64,000 nucleotides of DNA from Sipunculus nudus. Its lineage: Eukaryota; Annelida; Sipuncula; Golfingiida; Sipunculidae. Shown in pieces: positions 59,401 to 64,000 of this stretch. The stretch is taken from the NCBI GenBank assembly GCA_026874595.1, contig CM049319.1, positions 3,502,601 to 3,566,600 on the forward strand, given 5' to 3'. The position numbers and the translations under genes are program-made. The notes under the pieces were generated by a model, which saw nothing but the letters and a program-made list of their open reading frames with translations, made no database searches and was not told the DNA's origin. The number at the start of each line of letters is the position of its first letter. Position 1 is the stretch's first letter.

Positions 59401-60120
59401 AGGTTGCGTCACCTACCACAAAATCCAGAAAGCTGTCCAAGATGTATAAACATGCAAAATATTAGGCAGATAAGTCAAACCACTACAGAGATATGAGTGA
59501 TTTTAGCCCACGGCAGACAAACAGAAGGACTTGTGCAAAAATGGTTACAGATGGCACCACTAGTTTTGTGTGTGATAAAGAGCTATGTGAGATCTATAGA
59601 CATGCAAAATTTTGGCCCAATCGGTCAAACGGTTCCCGAGATATGAGCTGGGATGTCTTCAGCGTAAACTAGAATGTAGGTGGCGCCACCTGTCATAAAA
59701 TCAAGAAAGCTGTCCAGGATGTAAAAAACCTGCATAATGTTAGGCAGATATGTCAAACCACTGCCGAGATTTGAGTAATTTTATCCCACGGCAGACAAAC
59801 ATACGGACGCTGTGCAAAAATGGTTGCAGATAGAACACCAGTTTTGCCTATGATAAAGAGCTATGTGAGATCTATACACATGCAAATTTTCATGCAGATA
59901 CGTCAAACCAGTCCGGAGATATAAGAATGGATGTCTGCAGCGGGAATTGAATGTAGGTGGCACCACCTGTCATAAAATTAAGAAAGCTATCCAGGATGTA
60001 TACGCATGCCGAATTTCAGGTGAATTAGTCACATCACTGCAGAGATATGAGTGATTTTAACCGAAGGCAGATGAACAGATGGACACTGTGCAAACACGGT
60101 TGCAGGTGGCGCCAACATTT
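59401..60120 (-). repeat. Three ~277-bp tandem units with GGTGGCGCCACCTG box
   Basis: Units start at AGG(T)TGGCGCCACCT-like boxes at 59,401, 59,678 and 59,955, spaced 277 bp. Shared landmarks are 'aagaaagct.tccaggatg', 'cagataagtcaaaccact' and 'cagacaaaca'. The GGTGGCGCCACC box is itself palindromic. Not coding. Confidence 0.85.
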
Positions 60121-60286
60121 TTTGTGTCTGTTATAAAGCTATCCAAGGGCTACATTTGTACATTTTTCTTCCTGATCTATCAAACGGTTCCCGAGATATG
60201 TGGGTTTGCGTTTGGAAACAGACGCACAAATGGACGCTGGGCAGAGAAGGAAAGGTCAGAGGTCAACGCCGATTGGTTAGGCACCA

Positions 60287-60784
60287 GTTCACATGAGACC
60301 CGATAATTGGTGTAAGTTTCGGAAAAATCCGTCCAGTAGTCTCAGAGGAGTTCTCCGGAAACGAACGCGGCGGCGGCGGCGGAACACAGTCAAAAACATA
60401 GAATCCGCAAAACTTCGTTTTGGGATACAATTACGTAATACTGACCTTATTTCTGGCATGTACATAGGAACTATATATGGTAATATTTATGGTAAATATG
60501 AAGAAAGGACAGATGAGTGGTTTTGATATTAGACAGTTCACATGAGACCCGATAATTGGTGTAAGTTTCGGAAAAATCCGTCCAGTAGTCTCAGAGGAGT
60601 TCTCCGGAAACGAACGCGGCGGCGGCGGCGGAACACAGTCAAAAACATAGTATCCGCAAAACTTCGTTTTGGGATACAATTACGTAATACTGACCTTATT
60701 TCTGGCATGTACATAGGAACTATATATGGTAATATTTATGGTAAATATGAAGAAAGGACAGATGATTGGTTTTGATATTAGACA
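60287..60784. repeat. Two near-identical 249-bp tandem copies
   Basis: Copies 60,287-60,535 and 60,536-60,784 differ at about two positions (60,401 versus 60,650, and 60,515 versus 60,764). Each holds a (CGG)-rich GGCGGCGGCGGCGG run at about 60,370 and 60,619. The parallel 77-codon open frames in each copy are repeat translations, not genes. Confidence 0.92.
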
Positions 60785-61025
60785 GTCTAGAAGAGCGATA
60801 ATAGGTTTTAATTGAAAATTGAGGCTTTTCCTTAATTTCTCGAAGAAAAGTCGTAGTGACCAAGTTTTCGGTTTTTGAGGAGATCTTGGGGACTTCTAAC
60901 AGTATGCCAGTTTTTGGATTCGTAGGTCTCACGGTTTCAAAGCGTGCCAGTCTAACGGACGGACAGACGGACGGTATAACGGACGGACGTTATAGCACAG
61001 ATGACTTTTAGTCAGATGAGCTAAA

Positions 61026-62100
61026 ATGTTATAATCACAATTCAAGTTTATCCATTTTAAAAAGCGTATACTCTTAAAAGTATTGTCAGAAGTCGTTATA
61101 TATTATAAAGTAATTAAACCATTATACAAACAAGGATTTCTGGATAAATCTGTAATACTTCATATTTTTCAGTCTGTCAGTGCCGGTAAATGACGAGCAT
61201 GGGTGATAACCCCGATATTAAACCAATTTATAAAGACGTTTTATCGGATGGGTAAAACAAGCTGAATTATAATGATTTTCTCGTTTTAACATACATCAAC
61301 AATAAATGACTCACAAGAAATGGATTGTCATTTTTTTTTTTACAAAAATAACGTTTATCAACTGGATTGGTCAATGAAGGAAAACATTACTGGAAAACAA
61401 GAGGATTTCCAGTTTGAACAAATGTTAAATTTTATTAAATGGAATAAAAGAACCTTTAACAATGTGTCAGAAATCCTCTTTCAAATCAGTTGAAAGGTGA
61501 AATTAATTATATGAATATGCTAATAATAAAGATTTCCCAAATTTTATTTTTTTTACTGAAATTAATATTCAATTTATCACATCTTGAAAAAGAACACACA
61601 AAATGTTCTCCTCTTCTGTAGTACAGGAATCTCTGCTACTCGAGAATTCCTCACTTCATCAACAATTTACATTTATAATGTAACATATCACTTTGTGGAC
61701 AAATTATAAACTCTCTTATTATGGTTAAACAAAAATACAATAGCATATATCAGTCTGAAAAAAGTATGAGGTAAAAATAGAAAATTGTACTCCATCTGAC
61801 AGGACAAATAACTTAATGGAGATTGTTTTATTCAAGGGTACATTCCTCTCTTTTCCAGTGCATGTTAGAATATATAAATACTTGACATTTTAAATATTAT
61901 TAACGTTTTATTTAAATCCAATCTCAACCCCAGGAGAAAAATACAATGGACGGTAAATTAACCTGTTTTTTTTAACCCTGGCTGTAACCATAGAACATTG
62001 ACTTAGTTATTGTATTGCATGTTCTAGTAGGGTATAACAAGATGATTGTTTTCATAATTTATTGTACATTTATATGGAGTATCATGTTTAGATATTAGCG
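61026..62100. other. Intergenic, nothing recognised
   Basis: AT-rich sequence with no open frame of note, no repeat unit and no RNA gene seen. Confidence 0.45.
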
Positions 62101-64000
62101 TGAGAGCTTTGTAAGAGACTACACGTGTCTCGTTTGATGTTAATTTCAGGACTATTTAATTCCGTCGGAGCCGTCTCTGTTTGGCAGTCTCTGTAGTAAC
62201 GAGTGTTTGGTGTAGATTTCAAAAGATTAACACCTGTTTAGTTTAGTTTTCTCAGGGTTTTATTTCTGGAAGCGTCTCCATATTAAGATTCATGTAATAA
62301 TTGACACTCTGCATAATAGGGAGTGGTGATTGGCCAGAGGACTTTCAGAACTTGTGATGTCGTGATGAAGGGGATGTTCGACACAAGTGCCCGGTCACCG
62401 TACCCGTTTCGGTGTATAGCCTGACGATGTGTACAGACCAGGGGTAGGTCTGCGTGCACCAGAGTCGTATCATGCAGCTGAGAGATGATGTCTATAAGCA
62501 AAGAAAGTCGATGTCTGGGGAAGACCACGGTCATTTTTCTCTGTAACGAGCTTCAGAGCGAAAATCGCACATTGCAGACGGACTGGTAATCTGGCGATTA
62601 AACCTGTTGTGAGAGCTTCCAGGAAAAGACCGAGAACTTTATTTAAACGTATAATTGAGAGGTACTGGATATCGTTGTGTGGAAGCATATTCTGCTACCT
62701 AGAGCTGTTTGATTCCATGAGACATCAGCTGTGAAAGATTTTGACTCTAAATCAAGACAGAATCGTCTGTGCACTAATTAGTGAGTACTGCGTGAACTGT
62801 GCATTGAGAGTTTAACCAGTACGCTAGCGAAGGACTGTTGGTGTTCGGAGCTCCGTGTTTCTAAAAGCGGACTGATTGTCCTGTGAAAACAGCGCGTACA
62901 AACGGTGAACCGGGCAGCGCAAAATTCCGATGTTACGTGTGTCATGTGATCAGGAGAAGTGTAGACAAAGGGGCTGATCTGTGCAGCGTGTCTAGCGGAC
63001 TTAATGCTTATTTCTGTGTTGATTATCGGTCGTTAGTAATCATCAGTGCTTGTACATATGGAAGGCTCTCCAGAGAATGTATCTTCTTTCTTTAATATAT
63101 TAATTTGTTGTTTTTTTTTAACTTATGTCTTCTTCAGTTTTTTCAGTGTACGTATGTGAGTGTTTCAGCCAGTTGGTTTGACTTTTAAAATAACCTGGTC
63201 GATCGCATCCCTAATGGTGTGACACTGGCAGGTTTTAGCATTCTTTGAGTCGAACCTTGTTGCAGAAAAAAAACCTGATACATATGTTGACGTAGAGCAG
63301 CAGAGCGAATCGGAATAAAGCGTCTTGGAAAGAGACGGATTCAGATCATGCCTTTTTAATACAAACTGACGGAGGATGTTGTTGTGACTTTGTTTTTCAT
63401 GTAATACAAAACGAGCAACTTCAGACTTTCAAGTCTCTTGTAGCAATGCTTTCACAGGATTAAGCGGGTTGCTTTGCGTCTATTCATGAATCGTGAAAAG
63501 GCAATAGAAACCAATCAAATGACTCGCTTACACTTGTTCTACATGCAGCTGCCGGAGCACTTCTGGTGCTTATTCTTCTATTATAAACAAACATTTTGAC
63601 AAACCAAATTAAGCCATACACTCCTGTCCTGTTTCTTGTGCAGTCTGTCTCCGTTAGATATGTTAACACTGTACTGTTAACATTTTGATAGTTGAATTTG
63701 ATATGAAAGTGTGATTTCGGCCAGATCAATTGTAGGCTTGCTCATTATTCACGAAATAGACGCCAGAGCGGCTCATTGAAACTAGGTCTGCGAAAGCGTA
63801 TAGTTGCCACAGCCATGCATTTCATCAAGATGACATGAAAACCCGAAACTCCTACCGAACGCTTTCTATTTCGACAGAAGGGAAAGGCTTGTCAGTGGTT
63901 TTCCATGTTATATTGTTACACATCGCTTCAGTTGGAATGAATAAAATCTGTTCAGTCTCTATCTTCAAGCATCTTTCTTACAAACGAGAAATTTTCCGTC
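62100..64000. other. CpG-richer, unrepetitive end segment; possible promoter/5' UTR
   Basis: From about 62,150 the sequence has more CpG and no similarity to repeats elsewhere in the window. All frames are stop-interrupted; short open frames at 62,283-62,534 and 62,470-62,688 (minus) and 62,883-63,095 (plus) overlap each other and show no domain. It may be the untranslated first exon or promoter of a gene outside the window. A small CGTCTTGGAAAGAGACG hairpin lies at about 63,320-63,336. Confidence 0.3.

Larger units (their letters stand above)
58880..61024 (-). mobile_element. Element of the GCTCAGCTGA class with composite core
   Basis: The right (5') end has 'gtcagatgagctaaaa' (to 61,025) and the 'ggacggacagacggacgg' leader. 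The left half (58,900-59,260) matches the 1,379-3,892 core inverted. Between these lie three 277-bp tandem units and a near-identical 249-bp duplication. The 3' hairpin end was not found, so the left boundary (about 58,880) is approximate. Confidence 0.55.

Noticed and set aside
60293-60775. Two 77-codon open frames with basic RRRR-rich stretches
   Set aside because: They are parallel translations of a 249-bp tandem duplication within a repeat element.
1-64000. tRNA, rRNA or snRNA genes
   Set aside because: No cloverleaf with matching A and B boxes, and no recognisable rRNA or snRNA core, was found by eye on either strand.

Overview
This is a eukaryotic, AT-rich, intron-containing stretch of animal genome. 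Two host genes can be read across their splice junctions. The rest is intergenic DNA dominated by interspersed repeats. The repeat types suggest a lophotrochozoan, most likely a mollusc: non-autonomous rolling-circle elements with tandem cores and 'gtccgtccgtc' leaders, elements with 'atgcccccgc' ends, and an animal-type DIRS retrotransposon. That placement is inference. No bacterial, CRISPR, tRNA or rRNA feature was seen.

Left part (1-24 kb). Positions 1-3,892 hold the 3' end of one copy and a whole copy of a repeat family defined here by GCTCAGCTGA/TCAGCTGAGC subterminal inverted repeats and a GACCCATGGGTC hairpin at the 3' end. Several foldback and tandem repeats follow. A BTB/POZ-C2H2 zinc-finger transcription factor gene runs from 7,494 to 11,947 (+). 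It has five coding exons that join in frame to 720 residues with eight zinc fingers. From 11.9 to 24.3 kb there is no recognisable gene, only its 3' flank and minor repeats.

Middle (24-41 kb). A minus-oriented member of the same repeat family spans about 24,318-29,155. It is split by a Helitron-like element (24,523-26,421) made of about ten 180-bp tandem units. The copy at positions 1-513 preserves the uninterrupted site. A Dispatched-family 12-TM RND protein gene runs on the minus strand from 37,647 to 32,967 as four phase-consistent exons. Its first exon(s) were not found. A CpG-richer candidate promoter segment lies at 38.4-39.4 kb.

Right part (41-64 kb). The 38.4-39.35 kb segment recurs as a diverged tandem copy beginning at about 41,385. 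This second copy has been opened by successive insertions: a 624-bp element with a 9-bp target duplication, a TIR element flanked by TA (42,388-49,062), and a roughly 1.16-kb element (49,602-50,764). Inside the TIR element sits a nearly complete DIRS retrotransposon (44,159-48,686, minus strand). It has gag-like, RT-RNase H and tyrosine-recombinase frames; the recombinase carries one in-frame stop. A perfect 76-76-76 bp foldback abuts its left terminal repeat. From 52 kb onward there are three more tandem-core elements, extreme poly-G/poly-C tracts, and a final unrepetitive 3 kb that may hold regulatory or untranslated exon sequence of an unseen gene.
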